Positions 16,525-27,539 of a stretch of DNA of 43,585 bases are shown here, one piece after another. This DNA is from REEB76 sp049698775 (lineage in GTDB: Bacteria; Pseudomonadota; Gammaproteobacteria; Natronospirales; REEB76). How positions within the stretch are numbered: position 1 is the stretch's first letter; every line of letters begins with the position of its first letter. The DNA lies in assembly GCA_049698775.1 (NCBI GenBank), contig JBAVYM010000070.1, positions 1 through 43,585 on the forward strand, in the 5' to 3' direction. A model generated the notes under the pieces. It saw only the letters and a list, made by a program, of their open reading frames with translations, did no database searches and was not told the origin of the DNA. A program made the position numbers and the translations under genes.

Positions 16525-17798
16525 TTATGATCCTGTTGATTGGACAAGCGCCAGACGTGCACGCACTTGCCGCACATAGTTGGCGAGCAACACGGCAAAC
16601 ACGGCGAGGAAAACCCGATAACGACGCCCAGCGCCACGATTGCACTCCGGCCGAGACTCACCCGGGTGATAGAGCGAACCGGATCGCTAAGCACACGATT
16701 GTCCTGGATGTTGCTGAGCCGGGACTGAAGATCACTAACGACGATTTGCTGATTCTGGATATCTTGCCCATGGGTGAAAAGTAGTTTCTGCAATGCCGAC
16801 TGCTTTTGCGCGATCACCTGTTTCTGCAGCGCCTGGCCACGGACATTTTCCTCCAGGTTCTTGTTGACCGTAGCTAACTGCTCGGGGAGATCGACGACGA
16901 GCTTGTGCTGTATCTGGCTGTAGAGGTCTACGCTCCGCTGCACCTCAGTGCTGAGCAGCAGATTGGCCATGGCCTCGGTGGGGCTGGCAGCGCTTTTGGC
17001 GGCGTCAATAGCGACCTTACGAACCTCACTGATATGAACCTGCAACTGCACAGCCTCTTTCTGGTAGAGATCCATCGAGGCATTGAGTTTGTTATTGCGG
17101 ACCTTGAGGACGGCGGCGGTGCCCTGCAGGTTGGCAAGGGTGTTCCTGGCATCCGCAATAGCCTTCTCGACTGTGAGTTTCTGCGCACCAAATACGATAG
17201 GATCCTGCAGGGCGATCAAATTCAATTTGGCAGTGTCCGCCTGGGCTGTGAGATTGGCGCGGAGAGTTGCTGTGGCTCGGACATTGTCTCTGACGAAGTT
17301 CCCGGCCGCGGACATTTCCACCGCCATGCAGGCCACGCGTAAGTTATCGGAAACCTTGCAGCTTAGCGTGACAGCGACACTGCCGGCGGATACCACAGCG
17401 ATCTTCAGGTCACGCAGATCGAGGTTATGCTCCGACTGGTACTGATAGATAGCATTGGGAACATAAGTGTTCTGCAACATGGCAGCTGCGGACTCGGGTG
17501 GTAACAGCGGCACCAAAGTGCCATCCTGCGCTATCATGGATCCCAACTGGATGCTAGTGATGTAGTTGTGCTCCGGCTTCTTGAGGAATGCCGCCACCAT
17601 CGTCAACGCTACTACAACTATGAACACTGCCAGCATCAACCGCCAGCGGCGCCACAGCATCACGCCCAGATCCACCAGATCAATCTCGCCCGCTAGGGAA
17701 TACCCCCCGGACCATAGGACAGGCATGGCGCCCGGCGGTTGAGTGGCGGGCAGGCGAATATTTTCAGCTTCTGGGAGATTCGTCTTTCCCGGCTCCAT
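16525..17798 (-). pseudogene. Wzz-like chain-length regulator, one-base frameshift near C-terminus
   Basis: A polysaccharide co-polymerase of the Wzz type without a kinase domain. It has a cytosolic N-terminus, a first membrane helix at about residues 50-72 (after EIDLVDLGVMLWRRWRLMLA), a long periplasmic region rich in heptads, and a second helix at the C-terminus. The second helix is broken after VALGVVIGF: the present frame runs on into the sat gene to 16443. Adding one base to the A-run at 16610-16613 (T on the coding strand) restores FLAVFAVLLANYVRQVRARL and a TAA at 16525-16527, 2 nt before the sat ATG. The paralogue at 17934-18998 keeps this end intact. This is either a real inactivating mutation or a homopolymer sequencing error. 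AGAGGA lies 8 nt before the ATG at 17796-17798. Confidence 0.8.
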
Positions 17799-17933
17799 TA
17801 TTCAATTCCTCTTACATCAAAATCAGGGCATTTACTCTTGGCCGGTGGGGTGTGGCGCAAGGACACAAGGCCGGGCGCCGCGGGATGGATGGGTGATGGG
17901 GAAGGCATGGCCTTGTCCATTATGGCGCCGTTC
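17799..17933. other. spacer between tandem Wzz genes with a long-loop inverted repeat
   Basis: These 135 nt hold an 8-bp inverted repeat ACAAGGCC/GGCCTTGT (17865-17872 and 17909-17916) with a GC-rich loop. Otherwise I see only the ribosome site of the downstream Wzz gene. It could be a weak attenuating hairpin; there is no U-tract. Confidence 0.4.
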
Positions 17934-18998
17934 TCAGACCCGGGTAGGGTGTGACAGGCGCATACGCACCTGCTCGAAATAATTTGCGAGTATGGCTGCG
18001 AACAACGCTAAAAAAAAACCGATAACGATGCCCAGCGCCACGATTGCACTCCGGCGGAGACCCACCGGTTGCAGCGAACGCAAGCCCGCACTCAATATCC
18101 GATTGGTACTAAGGGCGATAACCTGCTGCTGCATTATTTGTGCCTGTTTATTGTCAGCAATCTGTTGAGCGAGTGTCGCCTGCTGTCCCGGAATAGTTAC
18201 CGTAAGTGTCTGCAGGATGGTGTTCAATTTATCCACGCTCTGCTGCACTTGGGTGCTCAGCAAAAGATTGGAAAGGGTATTCTCTGATTGGGTCGCGTTC
18301 TTGGTCGAATTAATGTCCACTTTGCTCACGGCTTCGATATGTTTTTGCAATTCCTGCGCCTGCTTTTGATACAGGGCCACGGATGTGTTCAGCTTGTCCG
18401 CGTTTGACTGCAACACCAGCGCCTGGACATGGAGGTTGGCCAGTGTATTTTTCGCGGTCATGGCGGCCTGGGAATCGGCCTCGATAAACGCCTCAGCCGC
18501 CATTTTTTCCACCGCGATGCAGGCCTGCGACCTCGACATCTTCGCTATACAACTGAGCACAACAGTTGAACTGCCAGCGGTGACGGAGGTACTCACGTCC
18601 ACCTTGAGCGAGGACACATCCGTGTGGTTCTCGGTCTCATATTGGTTTATGGCGTTGGGGATGTGGGTGCCCTGCAAGGCCTGTTCAACGTTGGCTGCTG
18701 GCAACAGGGGAATCACACTCCCATTTGAAGAAACCACGGTGCTCAATTTAAGAGTGGTGCTGTACTGGTAAGTCGGCGACTTGAAGATCGCGGCCAAGAT
18801 CGCCAACACCACCACAATCAGGAACACCGCCAGCATCAGCCGCCAGCGGCGCCACAGCATCACGCCCAAGTCCACCAGATCAATTTCGTTACCGACCGGA
18901 TAGGCACCGGCCCACGGAGTGGACGCGGTACCCGGCGGCGGTGTGACTGATAATCTCGTGTTTTGATTTTCCCCAGGGTCGGCTTTTTCTGCGCCCAT
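17934..18998 (-). CDS. Wzz-like polysaccharide co-polymerase
   Basis: A 354-residue inner-membrane protein expected to set the chain length of the polymer made by the Wzy-type polymerase. It has a Pro-rich cytosolic N-terminus, a first membrane helix after EIDLVDLGVMLWRRWRLMLA, a periplasmic part with Gln/Lys-rich coiled-coil stretches (about 190-300) and a second helix (SAIVALGIVIGFFLALFAAI) close to the C-terminus. There is no ATP-binding domain, so it is not a Wzc-type kinase. The frame opens upstream, but the ATG at 18996-18998, with GAGGA 10 nt before it, gives the N-terminus that aligns with its paralogue. It is the first gene of the glycan block after ssb. The DNA around the first helix is almost identical to that in the neighbouring Wzz gene, showing a tandem duplication. 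Confidence 0.85.
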   Translation of the reverse strand: MGAEKADPGENQNTRLSVTPPPGTASTPWAGAYPVGNEIDLVDLGVMLWRRWRLMLAVFLIVVVLAILAAIFKSPTYQYSTTLKLSTVVSSNGSVIPLLPAANVEQALQGTHIPNAINQYETENHTDVSSLKVDVSTSVTAGSSTVVLSCIAKMSRSQACIAVEKMAAEAFIEADSQAAMTAKNTLANLHVQALVLQSNADKLNTSVALYQKQAQELQKHIEAVSKVDINSTKNATQSENTLSNLLLSTQVQQSVDKLNTILQTLTVTIPGQQATLAQQIADNKQAQIMQQQVIALSTNRILSAGLRSLQPVGLRRSAIVALGIVIGFFLALFAAILANYFEQVRMRLSHPTRV

Positions 18999-19104
18999 AA
19001 TCAGTTGTTCCTCGATTCGGAAAATGACGCTATCTCGCGATTGCAAACGCCACCTTGCGTGACGGCCATGCGAGCGTACAAAGTCTGGAGCACATCACTA
19101 TTAA

Positions 19105-19566
19105 TCAGAATGGAATATCATCATCGCTGAAATCGCCGCCCGCCTTGGCCGGTTTCGCGGCGGGCGCCGCAGCCGGTTCGGGTTCGCTGCGGGTATCGGT
19201 AGTGGCACCACGATCAGCACCACCGGCGCCCGCACGGCTGCCCAGCATCTGCATGTTGTCGGCGATAATTTCGGTCGAATAATGGGTCTGGCCTTCCTTC
19301 TCGTAGGTGCGAGTGCGCAAGCGGCCTTCGATATACACCTGCGAACCCTTGCGCAGGTATTCGCCGGCGATTTCCGCCAGCCGGTTGTAGAAGGTGATGC
19401 GATGCCACTCGGTGCGCTCCTTCTGTTCGCCGCTCTCCTTGTCCTTCCAGGCTTCGCTGGTGGCGATGCGGATGTTGGCCACCGCGCTGCCGCTCGGCAT
19501 GTAACGGGTCTCCGGGTCCGCGCCCAGATTGCCCACCAAAATGACTTTGTTTACGCCGCGTGCCAT
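19105..19566 (-). CDS. ssb: single-stranded DNA-binding protein
   Basis: Coats and protects single-stranded DNA during replication, repair and recombination and recruits partner proteins. The 153 residues comprise an OB-fold (about 1-110, starting MARGVNKVILVGNLGADPE, with TEWHRITFYNRLAE inside), a Gly/Ala/Pro-rich linker and the acidic tip DFSDDDIPF, the binding site for SSB partners. The length is somewhat short of E. coli SSB (178) because of a shorter linker. It belongs with uvrA and the MFS gene to a conserved neighbourhood. A hairpin with a T-run and a TAAAAT hexamer upstream suggest it has its own promoter. Readthrough into the Wzz genes is possible, as no terminator is visible after it. 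Confidence 0.97.
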   Translation of the reverse strand: MARGVNKVILVGNLGADPETRYMPSGSAVANIRIATSEAWKDKESGEQKERTEWHRITFYNRLAEIAGEYLRKGSQVYIEGRLRTRTYEKEGQTHYSTEIIADNMQMLGSRAGAGGADRGATTDTRSEPEPAAAPAAKPAKAGGDFSDDDIPF

Positions 19567-19622
19567 AGCTGAATCCTCGTTGTTGGCTTCCGCTGAGCCG
19601 GGTTCTTGGCGCAGGGGCGCTT

Positions 19623-19628
19623 ATTTTA
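19623..19628 (-). promoter_or_regulatory. possible -10 element (TAAAAT) for ssb
   Basis: TAAAAT on the minus strand lies 57 nt upstream of the ssb ATG and just after a terminator-like hairpin. No good -35 hexamer sits 16-18 nt upstream, so the assignment is weak. Confidence 0.3.
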
Positions 19629-19632
19629 CGGG

Positions 19633-19652
19633 AAAAATCGCGGCATGGCCGC
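19633..19652 (-). terminator. probable intrinsic terminator after the MFS gene
   Basis: On the minus strand, GCGGC-CAT-GCCGC is followed directly by GATTTTT, the form of a Rho-independent terminator. It lies about 65 nt after the stop of the MFS gene and before ssb. The stem is only 5 bp with a 3-nt loop, hence moderate confidence. Confidence 0.45.
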
Positions 19653-19715
19653 TTTCAAGGAATCGGGTACCCACGGTTTCCCGCTCGACACGGTCGCTGG
19701 ATTGATACTCAACCC

Positions 19716-20918
19716 TCACGCGCGGACCGCACGGCTCGAAGAACGGACCGGCGGATGCATCGCAATCGCCACAATCAGCCACAGGCCGGCCAGCACTGCG
19801 CACAGGCCAAATACGCCGGTGAGGCCCCAAACACCCTGTAACCAGCCACCCAAGGCACCGCCCACGAAAATGCCAAAAAACTGAGAGCTGGAATAAAGCC
19901 CCATGGCCGTACCCCGGCCCTCCGCCGGCGCCACCCGCGAGATCAGTGAAGGCAAGACCGATTCCAGCAGATTGAAGGCGGTAAAGAACATCACGATGGC
20001 CAGAATCACCACCGACAGACTCACATGCAGGAACAGCAGCAACAATTGAGACACTCCCATAGCCGCCACCGACGCAAGAAACACGGGTTTCATGTGTCCG
20101 CGTTCCGCCAGCACAATGAGCGGCACCATGAGCAGCACCGACACGATCAGCGCAGGCAGATACACGAACCATTGATCATGCAACACGATGCCCACGCCCT
20201 TGAGCACGAAAGGCACGCTCAGAAAGCTCGCCGTCAGAATGGCGTGCTGAATGAAAATGCCAAGATCCAATCGCAACAGTTCGCGGTCCGCCAACACACG
20301 CCCAAACAAGGCCGGCACCGGTTCCGCCTCGCGGTGGATGCGGCTCACGACTGGCCGCGGCACGAGCGCATACAGCACGCCGATACCCAGCACCGCAAGC
20401 AACGCCGTCAACCAGAAAATCCCCGGCACACCGATCAAGCCATTGAGCGCCGGCCCTACCACCACGGCGAGGCCGAAGGAGGCACCGATGGTAATACCGA
20501 TCATCGCCATGGCCTTGGTGCGGTGTTCTTCACGCGTGAGATCCGCCGCCAGCGCCAGCACCGCTGAACCCACGGCACCGGCGCCCTGCAGCAGGCGGCC
20601 GAGGATGATGCCGTAAATGGAATGGCTGAGCGCGGCCACCACACTGCCGATGGCGAACAGGATGAGTCCCGCGGCGATCACGCGCTTGCGTCCGATGCGA
20701 TCGGAGAGAAAACCAAACGGAATCTGCAACACTGCCTGGGTGAGGCCGTAGATGCCGAGGGCGAGACCGATGGTGAACGCAGTGGCGTCCGGCAGGCGCC
20801 GGGCCCAGACGGCAAACACCGGATAAATCATGAACAGCCCCAGCATGCGCAGCGAAAAAATTCCCGCCAACGACAGCGCGGCACGGCGTTCGCTGCCGGT
20901 CATGGAATCAATGGACAT
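19716..20918 (-). CDS. MFS transporter (YajR/PA4233-like)
   Basis: A 12-helix major facilitator transporter of about 400 residues in the inner membrane, probably a proton-driven exporter of unknown substrate. The loop 2-3 signature is GFLSDRIGRKRVIAAG, and the helix 5 glycine-rich motif appears as GPALNGLIGVPGIFW. The frame opens at a TTG at 20933. I prefer the ATG at 20916-20918; the ATG at 20903 is equally possible, and neither has a strong ribosome site. The family member next to ssb and uvrA is conserved in gammaproteobacteria, which suggests an old neighbourhood without showing a shared function. The last residues are Arg/Ser-rich and cytosolic. Confidence 0.85.
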   Translation of the reverse strand: MSIDSMTGSERRAALSLAGIFSLRMLGLFMIYPVFAVWARRLPDATAFTIGLALGIYGLTQAVLQIPFGFLSDRIGRKRVIAAGLILFAIGSVVAALSHSIYGIILGRLLQGAGAVGSAVLALAADLTREEHRTKAMAMIGITIGASFGLAVVVGPALNGLIGVPGIFWLTALLAVLGIGVLYALVPRPVVSRIHREAEPVPALFGRVLADRELLRLDLGIFIQHAILTASFLSVPFVLKGVGIVLHDQWFVYLPALIVSVLLMVPLIVLAERGHMKPVFLASVAAMGVSQLLLLFLHVSLSVVILAIVMFFTAFNLLESVLPSLISRVAPAEGRGTAMGLYSSSQFFGIFVGGALGGWLQGVWGLTGVFGLCAVLAGLWLIVAIAMHPPVRSSSRAVRA

Positions 20919-20998
20919 AAAATTGGTGAGCAAAAGCAGGGGTGCGATCGAATTCTAGCATGCCTAGCCGGCCGCCTCGGCGGTTTCCGGCATGTCAT

Positions 20999-22075
20999 CT
21001 ACCCGCCACGCGTCAGCAACGGCTGCCACCACTGCGGATTGTCCAGATACCAGCGCGCGGTTTTTTCGAGCGCCGTTGCCGGGGTTGCGGCCGGTTGGTA
21101 ACCACATTCGGCGGTGATCTTGCGCGCGTCAATAGCATAGCGGCGGTCGTGACCGGGACGATCGGTAACAAAACTGATCAATTCGTGCGTGCTACGGCCA
21201 GCAGCCGCCGGACATTGGGGATAAGCAGAAGCGAGTTCCCGCGAAGCCTTAAACGCTTTGTCAACCAAGTCGCACAGTTCGTTTATCAGATCAAGGTTGC
21301 GACGTTCGTTGTTGCCGCCAATGTTGTAGGTTTCGCCGTCGCGGCCCTTCTCCAGCACCAATTCAATGCCGCGCACGTGATCGTCAACGTACAACCAGTC
21401 GCGCACGTTGCCGCCGTCGCCATACACCGGCAATGGCCGGCCGTAGAGCGCATTTACGATCGTCAGCGGGATGAGTTTCTCAGGAAACTGATACGGCCCA
21501 AAGTTGTTGGAGCAGTTGCTGATAGTGACCGGCAGGCCATAGGTGTGATGGTAGGCGCGAACCAAGTGGTCCGAGGCAGCCTTGCTGGCGGAATACGGTG
21601 AATTCGGCGCATACGGAGTGGTTTCCGTGAACGGCGGATCGTCCGGCCCAAGACTGCCGTACACCTCGTCGGTGGAGACATGGTGGAAACGGCGGGTGCC
21701 GGCGGCGGTCTTGGCCTCCGTCCATGCACGCTTGGCGGCCTTCAATAGCACATGCGTGCCTGTTATGTTGGTCTCGATGAAGGCATCCGGGCCGGTGATG
21801 GAACGGTCCACGTGGGATTCGGCCGCGAAATGCACGATGGTATCGAAGCACTCTTCCTCGAACAGCCGATTCACTACGACATCGTCACAGATGTTCCCAT
21901 GCACAAAACGGAACGCTGGATGATGCTTGACCGGATAGAGATTTTTTATATTGCCCGCATAAGTCAGGGCATCCAGGATGACGAGCCTGTCGTGCAGATG
22001 CCTTTTGACCCAGTAATGCACAAAATTCGCGCCGATAAAACCGGCGCCGCCGGTGACGAGCATGTTACGGACCAT
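20999..22075 (-). CDS. rfbB: dTDP-glucose 4,6-dehydratase
   Basis: Second step of dTDP-L-rhamnose synthesis: dTDP-glucose to dTDP-4-keto-6-deoxyglucose. This 358-residue extended SDR enzyme has NAD motif GGAGFIG at 9-15, FAAESHVDRSI at 83-93, STDEVYG with the Asp-Glu catalytic pair at 134-140, and YSASK at 161-165. The length is usual for the family. The ATG at 22073-22075 overlaps the end of rfbD by 11 nt. It is the last gene of the A-C-D-B operon; 80 nt separate it from the MFS gene. RmlB activity is certain enough; the rhamnose could serve LPS or the polymer made by the neighbouring locus. Confidence 0.97.
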   Translation of the reverse strand: MVRNMLVTGGAGFIGANFVHYWVKRHLHDRLVILDALTYAGNIKNLYPVKHHPAFRFVHGNICDDVVVNRLFEEECFDTIVHFAAESHVDRSITGPDAFIETNITGTHVLLKAAKRAWTEAKTAAGTRRFHHVSTDEVYGSLGPDDPPFTETTPYAPNSPYSASKAASDHLVRAYHHTYGLPVTISNCSNNFGPYQFPEKLIPLTIVNALYGRPLPVYGDGGNVRDWLYVDDHVRGIELVLEKGRDGETYNIGGNNERRNLDLINELCDLVDKAFKASRELASAYPQCPAAAGRSTHELISFVTDRPGHDRRYAIDARKITAECGYQPAATPATALEKTARWYLDNPQWWQPLLTRGG

Positions 22076-22931
22076 GCATCTCTCCGAGCATTTTCCTGAG
22101 ATGAACTCGCCAATGAACCGGGGTTATGCCCGCCGCGACAATCATGGATTGCTTGTCGAGCACGCTGTATGCCGGACGCCTCGCGGGTAATAGATAGTCT
22201 TGGGTCGCGATCGGCTCGATTGGGAGCGCGTGTTCCAGCAGACCGGCTGACAGCGCCTCTTCCTGGATAGCGACGGCAAAGTCATACCAGCTTGCGACTC
22301 CTGCATCACTCCAGTGATGCGTTCCCTCGATTGAGGAGTGCTGAGTGAGCTTCCAGACCAGCGTTGCCAACGGCACCGCCCAGGTGGGCGTGCCCACTTG
22401 ATCGGCAATAATTCTCAGGCTTTCCTTCCCGGCCATCAGATGCAACATGGTGTTGACGAAATTGTGGCCTTCCGCGGCATACAGCCAGCCCGTGCGGAGG
22501 ATGACCGCGGAATTCCCCATCAAAGTTCTCAAACGGATTTCACCTTCGGCCTTGCTGGCACCGTACACGCCCAAGGGATGCATCTCGTCTGCGGGCAGAT
22601 AAGGAGATGATTTCTTGCCGTCGAAAACGAAGTCCGTGGATATATGGATCAGACGCGCTCCACATTTGAGCGCGGCCCGGCCCAGATTTTCCGTGCCACC
22701 GGCATTAATGGCAAACGCCAGCTCGCGCTCACTCTCGGCCTTGTCCACAGCCGTGTAGGCGGCGGCGTTTACAATCACATCCGGCCTGAATGTTTGAACA
22801 GCTTTATTCAGCGCTGTCGGATCGCGTATATCCAACTCCGTATCCTTGGCGAATATCTCGCAGCTGGCCAATGCGGTCTTCATGAGCGACGTGCCCAATT
22901 GACCTGCGGCGCCCGTGATTAGCACTTTCAC
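22065..22931 (-). CDS. rfbD: dTDP-4-dehydrorhamnose reductase
   Basis: Last step of dTDP-L-rhamnose synthesis, an NAD(P)H-dependent reduction at C-4. It has the cofactor motif GAAGQLG at 7-13, STDFVFDG at 98-105 and YGASKAEGE with the catalytic Tyr/Lys at 123-131. The reading frame is open 37 residues further upstream into rfbC, but the GTG at 22929-22931 overlaps the rfbC stop as GTGA and starts exactly at the Rossmann strand (VKVLITG), so I take it as the start (288 residues). The gene overlaps rfbB by 11 nt at its other end. Confidence 0.96.
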   Translation of the reverse strand: MKVLITGAAGQLGTSLMKTALASCEIFAKDTELDIRDPTALNKAVQTFRPDVIVNAAAYTAVDKAESERELAFAINAGGTENLGRAALKCGARLIHISTDFVFDGKKSSPYLPADEMHPLGVYGASKAEGEIRLRTLMGNSAVILRTGWLYAAEGHNFVNTMLHLMAGKESLRIIADQVGTPTWAVPLATLVWKLTQHSSIEGTHHWSDAGVASWYDFAVAIQEEALSAGLLEHALPIEPIATQDYLLPARRPAYSVLDKQSMIVAAGITPVHWRVHLRKMLGEMHGP

Positions 22932-23476
22932 GGATAGGTCTCCGCCGCGCGCAGCAGTGTGCCAGCTTGATCCTTGTCCGAAAGGATCGGTATCTGTCCG
23001 GGCGACAGCGGCCAGGCGATCTTGAGCTCGGGATCGCTCCACAACAGCGTGCGTTCATGCTGCGGAAACCAGGCGTCGGTGCATTTGTACTGCACGTCCG
23101 CGACATCGCTGGTCACCAGGAAACCATGCGCAAAGCCGGCCGGCACCCACAGGGCGTGCTTGTTTTCAGCGGACAGATACGCAGCCTGCCATCTGCCGAA
23201 GGTCGGCGAACTGCGGCGCAGGTCCACTGCCACGTCGTAGATTTCCCCGCGCATCACTCGCACCAGTTTCCCCTGGGGATGCCTGATCTGATAATGCAGG
23301 CCGCGCAGCGTGCCGCGCATGGAGCGGCTGAGGTTATCCTGTACGAATTGCGCGAGATAGCCGGCGCCGGCGAACTTCACGGCTGACCAAGTTTCCAGAA
23401 AAAACCCGCGCCGATCCTCGAACACCCTGGGTTTCACCAGCACCACATCCGGCAGGCTGGTGGGCAGGAATTCCAT
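22928..23476 (-). CDS. rfbC: dTDP-4-dehydrorhamnose 3,5-epimerase
   Basis: Inverts C-3 and C-5 of dTDP-4-keto-6-deoxyglucose. This is a 182-residue cupin-fold enzyme, typical length. Its segments are RRGFFLETW near residue 25, the catalytic His in RGTLRGLHYQ around residue 60, GEIYDVAVDLRRSSPTFG, and the barrel strand PAGFAHGFLV. The ATG at 23474-23476 shares one base with the rfbA stop (TGATG) and the stop overlaps the rfbD GTG, so the four genes should be translated in a coupled way. Confidence 0.97.
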   Translation of the reverse strand: MEFLPTSLPDVVLVKPRVFEDRRGFFLETWSAVKFAGAGYLAQFVQDNLSRSMRGTLRGLHYQIRHPQGKLVRVMRGEIYDVAVDLRRSSPTFGRWQAAYLSAENKHALWVPAGFAHGFLVTSDVADVQYKCTDAWFPQHERTLLWSDPELKIAWPLSPGQIPILSDKDQAGTLLRAAETYP

Positions 23477-24357
23477 CAGGCGCCGCCCTGTTTCACCAGC
23501 CGCAGCAGATATTCTCCATAGGCGGTCTGCTTCAGGGGCGCGGCCAGTTTCAGTACCTGGGCACCATCAATGAAACCTTTGACGTAGGCGATCTCCTCGG
23601 GGCAAGCAATCTGCAGGCCCTGCCGGTTTTCGATGGTGGCGATGAAATTCGAAGCGTCCAGCAGAGACTCGTGTGTGCCGGTGTCGAGCCAGGCCACACC
23701 GCGCCCCATGATTTCAACCCGCAAACGACCTTGGGACCGATACCTTTCATTGACATCGGTGATTTCCAGTTCGCCGCGCGTGGAAGGCTTCAGGGATTTG
23801 GCAATCTCCACTACCCGATTGTCATAGAAATACAGACCGGTGATGGCGTAATTGGATTTGGGCTTGGCCGGTTTCTCCTCAATTCCAAGCACCTTGCCAT
23901 GCTCGTCAAACTGCACCACGCCGTAACGCTCGGGCTGGTTGACGTAGTACGCAAAAACCGTCGCACCACTGTCCTGGTTGGCAGCGGCCGCCAATTGCTG
24001 CGGCAAACCGGTCCCATAAAAAATGTTGTCGCCCAGAATCAGGGCGGCGGGCCGTAAGCCGACAAAGCGCTCTCCGATGATGAAGGCCTGCGCCAGCCCT
24101 TCTGGTTTCGGTTGCGGGGCATAGCTGAAATTCAAACCCCACTGGCTGCCGTCCCCCAGCAGCTCCTGGTAGCGGGGCAGATCATGCGGAGTGGAGATCA
24201 CCAGCATTTCGCGTATGCCGGCCAGCATCAGAGTGGTGAGGGGATAGTAAATCATGGGCTTGTCGTAAACCTGCAGCAATTGCTTGCTGACGGCGCGTGT
24301 CACCGGATAAAGCCGTGTCCCGGAACCCCCTGCCAGGATGATGCCTTTGTATTGCAT
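23476..24357 (-). CDS. rfbA: glucose-1-phosphate thymidylyltransferase
   Basis: First committed step to dTDP-rhamnose: dTTP plus glucose-1-phosphate gives dTDP-glucose. In this 293-residue nucleotidyltransferase, the dTTP-binding loop GGSGTRLYP is at 10-18, SKQLLQVYDKPMIYYPL follows, and IEEKPAKPKSNYA lies in the sugar-binding half. The length is that of RmlA. The ATG is at 24355-24357. It is the promoter-proximal gene of the rfbACDB operon and diverges from uvrA across a 232-nt region. Feedback inhibition by dTDP-rhamnose is known for the family. Confidence 0.97.
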   Translation of the reverse strand: MQYKGIILAGGSGTRLYPVTRAVSKQLLQVYDKPMIYYPLTTLMLAGIREMLVISTPHDLPRYQELLGDGSQWGLNFSYAPQPKPEGLAQAFIIGERFVGLRPAALILGDNIFYGTGLPQQLAAAANQDSGATVFAYYVNQPERYGVVQFDEHGKVLGIEEKPAKPKSNYAITGLYFYDNRVVEIAKSLKPSTRGELEITDVNERYRSQGRLRVEIMGRGVAWLDTGTHESLLDASNFIATIENRQGLQIACPEEIAYVKGFIDGAQVLKLAAPLKQTAYGEYLLRLVKQGGA

Positions 24358-24589
24358 GTACTTCGGTGCTCCGCCCGTTCGGAAGGGCGACAGCCTAGCG
24401 CGTTTTTACCCGCCGCACTATCGCTAAGCCAGGCTCGATGATCTTGATTAACTTGGGGCGGTGACGCACGCTGCGGCCGGGGACTGGAGTTTCGTGGAGG
24501 GCCGCTGCAACATGACGCGGATGGGGTATTTTGCGCTGGACTTGACCGACGGCGTATAGTTAGCGGTTCGCGGTTTTTTCAGGGCTTCA
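24358..24589. promoter_or_regulatory. divergent promoter region between rfbA and uvrA
   Basis: These 232 nt must carry promoters for both directions. Toward uvrA, TTGCGC (24531-24536) and TATAGT (24555-24560) are 18 nt apart. Toward rfbA, a CGCCC/GGGCG hairpin (24372-24376 and 24385-24389) lies in the probable leader. I found no LexA box of the CTG-N10-CAG type, although uvrA is SOS-controlled in E. coli. Confidence 0.5.
24531..24560 (+). promoter_or_regulatory. candidate sigma-70 promoter of uvrA
   Basis: TTGCGC, an 18-nt spacer and TATAGT, ending 29 nt upstream of the uvrA ATG. The -10 matches consensus well and the -35 partly. An alternative TTGACC at 24542-24547 is too close to the -10. 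Confidence 0.4.
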
Positions 24590-27463
<2,874 letters not shown>

Positions 27464-27520
27464 TTGTTCATTGCAAAGATATGGTTGCTATGTCTGTCTC
27501 AAGTGAGATGGAACGCAAAC

Positions 27521-27539
27521 TTCAGCCACTCCGGCTGAA
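27521..27539. terminator. small hairpin at the convergent uvrA/methyltransferase junction
   Basis: TTCAGCC and GGCTGAA pair perfectly around a 5-nt loop, covering the stop codon of the methyltransferase gene. There is no strong T-run on either strand, so termination here is only a guess. Confidence 0.3.

Noticed and set aside
24358..24589. LexA (SOS) box in front of uvrA
   Set aside because: I looked for a CTG-N10-CAG palindrome and found none convincing, so SOS control is not claimed.
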